A stretch of 64,000 nucleotides of DNA from Chamaecrista fasciculata (lineage: Eukaryota; Streptophyta; Magnoliopsida; Fabales; Fabaceae), in NCBI GenBank assembly GCA_003254925.1, contig QANZ01005169.1, positions 1 to 64,000 on the forward strand. The letters run 5' to 3'. A program made the position numbers and the translations under genes. The notes under the pieces were generated by a model. It saw only the letters and a program-made list of their open reading frames with translations, was not told where the DNA came from and did not search any database. Positions 37,490 to 48,016 of this stretch are shown here, piece after piece. How positions within the stretch are numbered: the stretch's first letter is position 1; each line of letters starts with the position of its first letter.

Positions 37490-40400
37490 TTACAAAAAGT
37501 GGAATAACAATTCGTTCCAAACATCGGGTACCCCCGGCAAGCACCAATGTATGCAATCAGAGTAAGATGGAGGATTCGACAATTGTTCAGGCCGCAGGGG
37601 CTCCCAAAACTTGCGGTATATAGATGGATGGCCATCCTTTCGGTACTCTGATAGCTGGGTTATATTGAGGACAGAAACTTTGGAACTCAACCTGCTTAGG
37701 ATATTCTCTACCATGCGCATCGTCGGCAAATCAGAACCGCTTCCCCAATATCCCTCAACATCGATGGGTTGCTTTTCGCCATAACAGTTTCCCTCACTTT
37801 TGGGTTTCCACTCTCTGCTCCTGAAAGATATTAGAGCTCAACTCAATTAGATATTAACAGAAAACAATGTTTTAACTACCTAGTATGATGATTGGATGCC
37901 ATAAGCTCAGTTTGCCAATCAAAAGTTGAAACTTGAACAGGTCTTTTCCTCCTTGGGACCCGATGCAATGAAAAGCATAAAACATTAAGAACTATATATC
38001 TCTTACAAATTCATACAGATTAATAAGTCGGATATCTTCATTTAACTAAACATCTTTTCTTCTTATTTCTAAGTGCACTGCATTTAAGTTGAGGTCTAGA
38101 CTAATATAACTGATGTAAAATTCCTTAGATCTTTATTTTCAAGTATTCAAATTCATCATTAAAAATAAGACGTGCCAAAAGCGTGTTGCATAACTAATCA
38201 TAGGAAAGAGAACACACAAAAAAATTTTAAAAAAAAACTTATATGTCATCTTATAATTAGTGAACCCAGAAAGCAAATATTTAAAATCAAACCTAAGTTA
38301 GATAAGGAGGAAAACTATGTCCTTTTACCATATTAGCTAATCCCATGGGTTCCACTAAGCACCTTAACTCTCAATTCTCCACAGCACGACCCACTGTGAA
38401 GATTGTCAATGAATATCCAAGCCTATGTAGTAGACAATTTCAGTTAAACTTTTCACCCATACAGCTATTCATGAACCATGTTGGTGACCATCATATAATA
38501 AACAAGGTTCCACTTCTAAGAGGCGATGATAAAATGCACACCACATGAGGCAATCCGACTAACTTGGCACACTGTACTACATGGAAAAGATGTATGATGT
38601 ATCCTAACTGCCTAAGTACCATCAATGAGGGTTAGTGCTTGAAGACATATCTTTTGCCCGAAGAAAATATATTTTAGAAAAGTGAAAATCAAAACCATAA
38701 ATCTATTAAGAATTTGTTACACTGCAAAACTAAGATAAAAGACTTATTAGCAGGGAGAGCGAAAATCAGGGGGGTAAGAAAGTAGTCACTAGTCATAATC
38801 AGCTATAACATAGATTCCGAGTTGCGCTGCCCAAAATGAAACAAACTTATGAGATGAATGACAATCATTTACTTAAGGTGTAGTTGTAAGTGTTTGCTAT
38901 TTGGTTCCTCAATAAAAGTACAAGTAATGACACCCGAAATAGTTTTAAAAAGTCAATATAAAGGTGCTAAGTTGTAAAAATATGTCCAAGTGTTTTATTT
39001 TCACCAGAGAGTTCGACAGTAAACATCAATAAACATCTAAGAAAGTTTACTTAAGGGTTTCTCGGAATGTTTTCCCCCTAAATTAGTATTGTCAACTAGC
39101 AGAGTCTCTCTAGCAAAAGTTTCATGTCCAAGAGTGTACATGAGCAAAGACAATTCTTGCTTGGAGATGATCATACAAAATCTAAAAACAAAGGCTAAAA
39201 TGCAGGAAACTCACCCTGAACTTTGGTCATTGCGCAAAAAACCCCTTTGACTTTTGAAAAGTGACGAAAGAACTCCTAAATTTTTAAGTTTGGGCAAATA
39301 ACACCTTTTGTTATAATTTTCATTAAATCAATTTTTTTAAATTTTTTTGCTACTATTAATTACAAGTTTATAACAATAGCTCATTTTTAGTTTGGATCCT
39401 TGTAAAATGCAAAATTAATTATAAAATTACAAAGAAACTTGAATTTTTTGAATAAAAATAATAAAAAAGTTATTTGCACAAAATCAAATGTTCATAGAGT
39501 CTTGTATCACCTTTCAAAGTTCAGGTGGTTTTTTGCACAATGACTAAAATTCAGGAGCAATTTCTGCATTTTAGCCGAAAACAAATAATTCAGAGATAGG
39601 TGCTCACCAGAGATGTGTTGGGGACATAGTCACGAAGAAGACACGCTTCTTGAGTGGATCAACTTTAGAAGATACCCAGTCAGCCCAGGCTCCCATGGCC
39701 AACTCCATGGCTCCTAACCCATCTAATTCTTCACAAGCTCCATTTTTATCGTTAGTCCATCTGCAGAAGTACACATAATATTTAGATAACAGCAGGGAAA
39801 TCTCTCCTTACAATTTGATACATCACTGAATTTATTATACATACAGTAGCTTGACTGGGCCTTGTCTCCACCACAAGTACGTGTTAAAAATAAGTATATC
39901 AGCATGCTCAAACTGTGAAGCATGCTTAAGAATCGAATCTGGACGAATTATCCGCTCATTTAGTCTGTGATTCACTGGATCATCAGAATTTGATTCCACA
40001 AGAAGTGGAGCCCAGAGGAATTCCACAGTTGCATTGTACTCCTGAGAAATGGCATATATCGGTAAGCATACCTCATCAACCCAAATTCTTAGAAAATCCA
40101 TAACATAAAGATGAATTAAAAACTAAACTCTTCATTAAGAAATACAGTGGACGAATGGAATCAAGATGAAGGAACTTATATTATGGTAGCCATGGTCAAG
40201 ATAGGGCTCTTCTAACCTCTGCTCGGAAAATTGTAAGAGCAGCATTTGGCGACATTGATCTCTTATTAGCCGGAATTACTGACTGTAACAAACAGACCAT
40301 AGATATCCATTGCCCTCGGTTTAGTGAATCACCAACAAACATTAACCTTTTATTTCTCAACTTCTCCCACATTTCAGTCACATTCCATCTGTTTAATTTG

Positions 40401-41698
40401 AAACAAGATATCAGTGAAGCCTAACAAGATGCTCATGTGTCACAGTAGTAATCACCATTTCTACAACCTATATCTAATGCTAACTCAATTTAGCAATTCC
40501 AAATCTGCAGGAACAAACTTTATTCTACTGTAAACTCAAAAAAAATAAATAAATAAATAAATAAATAAACCTTGTCATACATTAACTGCACAAAGAGATT
40601 ATCATTAAAACCTCTATTTAAAGCATTCAATCTAATCCCACCAACAATACCATGACATGACTATGCTTACAGCAAAAAACAAGTCTAAGAAAGCTCAATT
40701 GATAAGGAAGCACAGTAGTTTTGAAATCTTTCCTTTAGAGTAAACATACAATTTGATCTCTAAAAGACATACAAGTGAAACTTGGTCCTAAAAGTCTAAC
40801 TTACACACTTTAATCCTTGAAAGTTGTGGAGGCATTACAACTCAATCCCAACTAACTTGTAGGGACAAATTGACTAAAATACATTGGTTTCACAATTCTA
40901 AAAAATTAAAGAGTATAAACTAGACTTCCAAATATTGAGTTGTTAGTTTGTGTATCTTGCAGGGACCATTTTATATGTAAGTTTGAGTAAGATTATAACT
41001 ACACAAAGTCTATCGCCTATTAAGGAAGCTCAACGATAATAGTGAATGTAGTAACAAAAGTAGAAAACAAAGGCAAAAAGGGAAAAGGAAAGAACCTCTT
41101 CAAATTGCAGTTATGGGGTTGCCATCTCCAATATTGGTATCCCAAATCGGAGCGTCCATGTTTATGACAAGCCAATTGGTCAGACATATAAGGGCAAGAA
41201 GATTCATCGTATAGTGGGTATGAAGTATTATCAAAAACCCATTTCCCGGAGAAAACGTCACATCTCTCGGAACTCTTTCTCCGGTGGCCGGAATGCTTTG
41301 ACCGGTGGTCAACCCACGAGATTTTCCGGCCACTGTACTCTTTGGTAGAGTTACATCTACTGAATCTATCCAAAATCCCTAGAACCCAAACAGAGCCACT
41401 TCAAATCCAAGCCAAAGAAGCACAAATCAAAGACAGAAAGTAAAGAATCATACTAAAATCACGAAGTTTTTCAAGTGAAAGCCATACCTGAAGCTCGCTT
41501 GAGGTGAGCGGGAAGATTGGGTTTGACATAAGAGATTATTGAAGAAGAAGCTTCTAGATGATTATGAACATGATCTGGGTTTTCGTGAATTTGGTGAATG
41601 CTATGTTCGCTGTGGAGAAAAGTCGAGATAACTATGAAGATTAGTAAGAAGAGAACTAGCAAAGGAAATTGGGCTTTCTTTCTGTTCCATCTCTGCAT
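37490..41698 (-). CDS. TBL29: Xylan O-acetyltransferase, TBL29/ESKIMO1-like
   Basis: Six exons join in frame on the minus strand to 448 codons plus stop: 41698-41488, 41378-41096, 40388-40217, 40041-39845, 39760-39608 and 37820-37490. All have GT..AG borders. Residues about 10-27 ([16 protein letters not shown]) form one membrane anchor of a type II Golgi protein. The TBL/PMR5N domain begins [12 protein letters not shown] and [10 protein letters not shown]. The catalytic GDS motif is [11 protein letters not shown], and the DxxH motif is [12 protein letters not shown] near the C-terminus. Proteins of this clade transfer acetyl groups to xylose in xylan in the Golgi, and Arabidopsis ESK1 mutants have collapsed xylem; that is family knowledge. 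Phrases such as [30 protein letters not shown] and FVTMSPTH support the TBL29 branch over other TBLs. Intron 5 (1.8 kb) and intron 2 contain MITEs. An upstream in-frame ATG at 41779 exists; I chose 41698 because the hydrophobic anchor follows directly. A neighbouring TBL paralogue lies upstream in the same direction. Confidence 0.93.
39193..39576. mobile_element. Palindromic MITE in intron 5 of the TBL29-like gene
   Basis: Inverted ends are GGCTAAAATGCAGGAAACTC and the inverse of GCAATTTCTGCATTTTAGCC, continuing TGAACTTTGGTCATTG. The flanking 9-bp duplication is AAAAACAAA / GAAAACAAA (8 of 9). Arms are about 100 bp and the centre is AT-rich. The 9-bp duplication suggests a Mutator-type non-autonomous element. 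Confidence 0.85.
40541..40569. repeat. AAAT microsatellite in intron 2 of the TBL29-like gene
   Basis: About 29 bp of (AAAT)n. Confidence 0.9.
40736..40990. repeat. GAGTAAAC-family MITE in intron 2 of the TBL29-like gene
   Basis: Begins GAGTAAACATACAATTTGATC and carries CTAAAAGACATACAAG, ATTGAGTTGTTAG and a loosely inverted end near GTTTGAGTAAG. Related to copies at 47563, 47761, 50000 and 50519. Confidence 0.55.
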
Positions 41699-42408
41699 GA
41701 TGGAAATGATGAAGGTGGGTCTGTTTAGAGTAAACCCACGAAAAAGAAAACGAAATGGAAGAAGTTTGATTTTGACCAAAGTGGTAGTGAAAGGAACGTA
41801 ATGGGGGAGAAACGTTGGATTTATTAATGACTTACTCCTGAATTTTAGGTCTTTATGTATGATATTGAATTATTGATGACGATGTGCAGACACAAAAGAA
41901 ACAATGATTCAATGCTTTGCTGGTGTTGGAAACTACTAAACCACAAAATTATTCAATCAACATTAGCTGGATGGCTGATATGCTTTTAAGTTTTAACTTG
42001 TAAAAGACTAAAAGTTACTTAAAGGTAAGATTCAAATTAAGAAAAGAATTAATGATGAAATATAATATCAAGTGCAAATTAAGAAAAAAGTTATTTGCTG
42101 TCGACAACAATGATAAATCCATTCATCACAAGTGCTTCATTTAAGAATAAATAGCTCACCAAAAAATACTTTATATACCTAAAGGATTCTAGTCTTCACC
42201 AATTAGTTAAAAGACCAAGTGAAGAAATGCGGCCTAATGGTTCATCACTTAGTCTCTTAATCAAGTGGTGGAGATTTCAAATATCACCTTTGGGTACGGA
42301 AAATATTATGTGGTCAGTCATTTATCCTTAAGTGGAGAAACCGCGACGAAGAGATTAGTCATAGCAGATACCCTTAGTCTATAACAAAAAAAAAAAACAA
42401 GTGAGCAA
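41699..42408. other. Upstream region of the TBL29-like gene
   Basis: No clear TATA box close to the start codon. A plus-strand frame over 41598-41801 is the shadow of exon 1. No element with ends recognised. Confidence 0.4.
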
Positions 42409-42409
42409 C

Positions 42410-42410
<1 letters not shown>

Positions 42411-42472
<62 letters not shown>
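42411..42472. repeat. ATT trinucleotide microsatellite, 62 bp
   Basis: An uninterrupted (ATT)n run of about 20 units. Confidence 0.97.
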
Positions 42473-42473
<1 letters not shown>

Positions 42474-43885
42474 AACGATATTAAAATAATAATAAAATTA
42501 CTATTAGAAATATATATCTTTTGTCCTTTTATATATTTCTAATAACAAAACTTCTTCCATTTCGTTAATAACAAAACCCAGATCATTTAAACTTCTTCCA
42601 TTTCTGTTAATTAAGTTTTAAATAATTCAATTATTCACTAATTGAGTTACACTTTGTTAATATTTGTTATATATTTCTAATAGTCACTATTTGAGAAAAC
42701 ATCATTTTTAATCTTTAAATTTATTTCAAAATTATTATTTAGTCTTTGATATAAGAAATATATATCTTTTGTCCTTTTATATATATATATATAAATATCA
42801 ACTATTTAATTCAGGTACTAAATAGTAACTTTAAAATAATTTCATGGTTTCATACTAATTTATAGGGTATCAAATTCAAGAGTAGGTTGGGGAGAAGAAT
42901 AAGTATAAGAATGGTTCAAAGTTCTAATTTTCAATCGAAAAAGAAAATGACAAGAAAAAGAAAGAGTTGAGGAATGTGGAATATATATATAGTTGGTGGG
43001 ACATCCTTATTTTAAAGCTTTTCATGTGTCAATGTTTAAATTAATTTGTTCAATGCTACCAATTAATTATATAATTTTGAAATTACTACTTCCTCATAGT
43101 ACCACATTTAGGATATTATTGCTTTTTTGGAAGTAATGACGGCTTTTGTGCAAATAAAAAGTACATTGTTTTTTGTTAGTTTCAAAATAAGGCTCTAATT
43201 CAAAGAGTGCCATGAATGCCCTACCAAAATATCAATAATTTATATTATTATACTTAGTTTTAAGACATAAATAATATTAAATAAAAAATTATGAAAATTT
43301 TTTAATCATTCTTTTATTATTATTAAACATAAATAAGAATAATTGCTAACATATTTCTATTTTTTTTTTATATATTTTGAAATTTTAAAAAGTATTAACA
43401 TATATCACTAGTAATAATAATTGCCCTTGAATGACAATATAAAGTGTAATTTGTCAATTTTCTCTCAAGTATTTTTCTTAGAAAATTGACTTCAACTGAA
43501 ATTTAAATTCAAAGTTTTCAACGAAAGATGATATAAATAAACTAATACCAGTGACTCACATTGATCTTTGAAGTATTGTGTGTGTATGTTAGTTGAGTTG
43601 TATTTAGAAATGAGTTTGTTAAATAAAACAAAGTTCTACAATATTAAAATTATGAACTGTAACATCATTTGAATATTTTAAAACATATCTACTGTCTACA
43701 TTAAAATTATGTTCATATATTAATATACATAATTTTAAATTCTTAACATAGTCGGTGTTTTAAAATTAATAATTAATATATAAGATATTAAAAAAAGCAC
43801 AATAATGAAAATTATTAGAAAACTTATAAAAAAAATAAGCTATTATTTTTTATCATTTTAAAATATAATAAACATGATAATTTTT
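42473..43885. other. AT-rich intergenic DNA between the TBL genes
   Basis: Contains two local copies of ATATATATCTTTTGTCCTTTTATATAT (about 42506 and 42761) and repeat debris. No gene. Confidence 0.45.
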
Positions 43886-44520
43886 TATAGATAACCTACT
43901 TTTTGTCCCTAAATTGTTACTGAGTCAATCATTTAGTCTCTGAATTGTAGAAAAATACGAATTAGTCTCTGAATTGTAGGAAAATATGAATTAGTCTCTG
44001 AATTTTACACCACCATCAACTTTTTAGTCCTGGATCGTAGGAAAATACAACTCAGTTCCTGAATTTTACACCACCGTCAACCTTTGGTCCCTAAATTGTA
44101 GAAAAATACGAATCAGTGCCAACAAATGTTGGCCCAGTTGATAAGGAGTCAACTCATAACTCACAAGGTCGTGAGTTCGAATCTCATTGCCGATATGAGG
44201 GACTTGTTGATAGGAAATCTGTAAATACCTCTATAAGCGGTCATAGAGTCTAGAGGTATGCACTAGCCTTGATGAGTCTCCCGAACCCAACTCACCTAAA
44301 CTTTTTTTGTACCGAAAAAAAATAAACCAGTCCCTAAATTTTACACTACCGTCAACCTTTTGGTCTCTGAATGGTATAATAATACGAATCAGCGCACTTA
44401 AGGACCAAAGGTTGAAAGTGGTGTAAAATTCAGGGAATGATTTGTATTTATCTACAATTCAGACACTAAATCATTGATTCAGTAACAATTCATAGATCAA
44501 AAAGTAGGTTTTCTCTAATT
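43886..44520. mobile_element. Foldback repeat (ACCTACTTTTTGTCCC ends) hosting a SINE
   Basis: Left end AACCTACTTTTTGTCCCTAAATTG..GTTACTGAGTCAATC; right end is the inverse, GATTCAGTAACAATTCATAGATCAAAAAGTAGGTT. Between them, TAGTCTCTGAATTGTAG..AATACGAATTAG units repeat four or five times in direct order, and a SINE sits inside. No target duplication was defined. Confidence 0.75.
44121..44322 (+). mobile_element. tRNA-derived SINE
   Basis: A polymerase III A-box-like GGCCCAGTTGATAAGG (44131-44146) is followed after about 25 bases by a B box, GAGTTCGAATC (44173-44183). The element ends in a short A run (44315-44322). It is flanked by AATCAGTGCC and AAACCAGTCC, a likely imperfect target duplication of the host repeat phrase AATCAGTCC. 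About 200 bp, non-coding. Confidence 0.8.
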
Positions 44521-44653
44521 TTTTATTTTATTACTTATTTTATATTTTCAAAAAAATTAAAATGATAATTAAAGACAACTAACTACAAATAATGCCACCT
44601 GCCTTCTGCCGACACAACTAAAGGCTAAAGGCTAAAGCAATATTTTTTTTTTG

Positions 44654-46522
44654 GGTTTTTTTATATTAATAATACAAATTAAATTATTATGTATTAGGAT
44701 GCCCGTTGCTTTTTCTTATTTCTTAAGATGGGATACGCATTAAGTCAACTCGATTTCAGACCCTGCCCACCAATCAGCGGGTGCCACGTGGCACCAGTTA
44801 ATAAAAAATTAATTTTTTTTAAAAAAAAAACGCTGAAATCGCGTCAGACTGACGCGATTTCAGAGTGACTGACCGTGCAGTCTGCACGGCGTCAGACTAA
44901 CGCGCTGAAATCGCGTCAGACTGACGCGATTTCAGAGTGACTGANNNNNNNNNNNNNNNNNNNNNNNNNNNNNNNNNNNNNNNNNNNNNNNNNNNNNNNN
45001 NNNNNNNNNNNNNNNNNNNNNNNTTATTTAATGAATAATAATTATAAAATTTAAAATATATTAATAAAATTGCACACTGACCTGCGATTTTATCAAAGTA
45101 TTGAACCGTGCCACACACAAGTATTGAACTCATGTGCATACCTTTGCATAAGATAAAATTTTCTCCCCCATTCCGTTGAGCCATAACACGCGCATTGCAA
45201 TTTCAACAACCAAAATATTATATAAAGTATGTCTTGTGATCTAAAAAAATACAAAATTGCCCCCAAAATTATTGAAAAAGTAACATGTTGAGATGAGAAA
45301 TTTGAGAAATTTTAAGTTCAAGCAGAATTTGAAATAGCGATAACTAAATGATCGGCGGACGATTTTGACATTATGAATAGTCGTTTCGATACGTTTTCGC
45401 GAGATCTAGAGTACGAAAGTACCAAAAATGAGTTTCGAGATAGTATGGAGAGAAAATGTAGGATATTTTAGGTCAAAACTTTAAACTAAGATATCGGGAG
45501 CTATACAAGTCGGAATTCAGCAAATAATATATGAATTTCGGGTAACTATTCGAGACGAGCCCAACCCAAACATCGAAGGGGTTTGGCCGCCTCCGTTTCG
45601 TCAAAAAACGTCGTTTTCTTGATTTTTTTCTTGTTTTTTTTTGAAAAAAAAAATTATTTTTTTTTGAAAAAATTTTGAAAATAAAATCGCAGGTCTGTTT
45701 GCGATGGCCAGAGTTGGGGCAGAGGCAAGTGCAGGGGTCTTGCTCGGAGCATGGGCCGCTGGAATAGCAGGAGCAGTAGGATGACGAGGACGAGGACGAG
45801 GATGATTAAATTTGATTGTATTATTTTTAATTTTATGTAGTTTGGATTACACTTTTCATGTTTTACAATTTATATAATTATTTATATAATTAAATAATAT
45901 GAATTTTTTAAAAAATAAAAAAAAGTTCATTTACTTTAATTTAATTAATTTAATTGAATAATATATTTTTAAAAATACTATTTTATTTAAATTAGTTTTA
46001 TTAGTTGAATTATTTAATTTATTTAATTTTATTAATAGAAAATATTTTTACATATTAGTTTTTATTATTAAAATTTACTAGATAAACATTTTATATTTTT
46101 TAATTAATATATTTTATATTTTAAATTTTATAATTATTATCTATTAAATAATTTTTTTTTCAATTATTTAAAATAATATTTAAATTAAATTAATTTTAAC
46201 TTAATATTTAAAATATATAAAATAAATGTAATATTTTTAAAAAATAAAATAAATTTAATTTTTTAAAAAATAAAAAACAAAAAAAATGTCAAACCGTGCA
46301 GACTGCAGCGCTGAAATCGCGTCAGTCTGACGCGATTTCAGCGTCTTTTTTAAAAAAAAATAATTAATTTTTTATCAGCCGGTGCCACGTGGCACCCGCT
46401 GAATGGTGGGCAAGGTCTGAAATCGAGTTGGCCTAATGCGTATCTCGTCTTGGGAAATAAGAAAAAGCAACGGGTATCCTAATACATAATAATTTAATTT
46501 GTATTATTAATATAAAAAAACC
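44654..46522. mobile_element. Mutator-like element with about 250-bp inverted ends
   Basis: Inverted ends GGTTTTTTTATATTAATAAT..GGATRCCCGTTGC..GGGTGCCACGTGGCACC run about 250 bp into each side and include palindromes CGCGTCAGACTGACGCG. Flanks TTTTTTTTG and TATTTTTTG match 8 of 9, fitting a Mutator 9-bp duplication. The interior is AT-rich and includes a GACGAGGACGAGGACGAGGATGA run near 45783. It has no complete transposase and contains an assembly gap, so autonomy cannot be judged. Confidence 0.8.
44945..45023. other. Assembly gap (79 N)
   Basis: Unknown bases inside the left part of the Mutator-like element, directly after a repeat of CGCTGAAATCGCGTCAGACTG. The gap may hide repeated palindromic units. 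Confidence 0.99.
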
Positions 46523-46531
46523 TATTTTTTG

Positions 46532-47562
46532 GGGTAAAGATCTTACCGAATTATTATATATTTATATTTAAAGGCAGCCAAATTAAATTATATTTAATTT
46601 GCGTCCCAGCGAATAAAGAGTAAAGATATATGAAGCATGAACATTGATATGGACCCGGAGTATGATATAGACATAAATACATTGACACGTCAGATTCTTA
46701 AAATTATATGATACAACGGCATATATTTTTATATATAAATAATTAAAAATTCATAAATTTTGATGAAAATTTTAAAATTTACAATACCTATCTGTAATAT
46801 ATGTCATATGTGATATTACTTTCTATTGTTTGTCATGATAAAGTCACAAAAAATTAATTTTATATTCTGAAAATTATGAATTTGTGTCGTGTGTATGTCG
46901 TACGAATATCGAATACGAGCACGTATCTGATACGGCGATACGCTGTTAAAATGAAATGTTCATACTTCATGTAAAGATACTTTAAGCTGTTATTTAGTTT
47001 ATCTATTTTTATTTTGTTTAGGCTAAGTAGATTCAGAAATCAACATGTATATACGGTTTAAAATAGGAATATAGGATAATATAGGATAATATTGGCATAA
47101 TATATTGCATGCCGCATAAACAACAATTTATTGCATTTAACATAATATAGATTTCCTTTTTAAACTTTTGCTTTATTATGCAATAAATAAATAAACAAAG
47201 TAACTGTCTTTCTATGCACTTGTTGAATTTGGATGACATTATGAATTTTCAAAACATAAACTAATAATAAATGGTCAGTAAAAAATATCATTAAAAAAAA
47301 GACTATTTATAGACATTTCAAGGATTAGGAGAAACAATATGGTTTACACTTCAACTCTCCCTCACCCCACCAATAAAAGAAAAGAAAAAGTTACATATGA
47401 AAAGACAAAAAAAAAAAAAAAAATTTCACTTAGCATGAATCCAAATTTACAAGAAAAACCTAAAAAATTATTCCTAAACACCACATGGATAGTACAACAA
47501 GTAAATGTACCATGATATTCAAGAATTTCTGATAAAAGTGTTAGTCATATGGATGAAAAAGA
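46532..47562. other. AT-rich spacer downstream of the second TBL gene
   Basis: No gene recognised. Contains only simple AT-rich sequence and short frames with no motif. Confidence 0.45.
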
Positions 47563-48000
47563 GAGTAAACATATAATTTCCCTATTTATAAGATATACGA
47601 GTTGAGAATTTAATTTCTAAAATTTTAATTTACACACTTCAGTCTTTAAAAAGTCATGAAGTCAATATATATTTTAGTCTACTAAGTCTATCTTTTAACG
47701 ATTAAAGTGTGTAAATTAGACTCTTAGAAATTGAGTTGTCAACTCATATATTTATGGATCGAGTAAACTAACAATTTGATCCTTAAGAGATAACTGAGCT
47801 GACAAGTTGATCCTTGAGAGATTGAAATACATATTTTAGTCCCTAAAGATTAATATGAGATACTCTTTAATTAGTCCGTAAAAAGGACTAATAAGTATAT
47901 CGTTTTGATTTTTCACAGACTAAACTATGTGTTTCAATCTTTCAATGACCAAATTGTCAACTTGGTGATTTTTCTTTGGACCAAATTGTTAGGTTACTCT
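47563..48000. repeat. Two adjoining GAGTAAAC-family MITEs at the 3' end of the second TBL gene
   Basis: Copy one starts at 47563 (GAGTAAACATATAATTTCCC). Copy two spans 47761-48000, with ends GAGTAAACTAACAATTTGATCC and the inverse of GACCAAATTGTTAGGTTACTC. The second ends 17 bases from the TBL stop codon, so it forms most of any 3' untranslated region. Confidence 0.7.
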
Positions 48001-48016
48001 TCTGAATTTTGTATGT

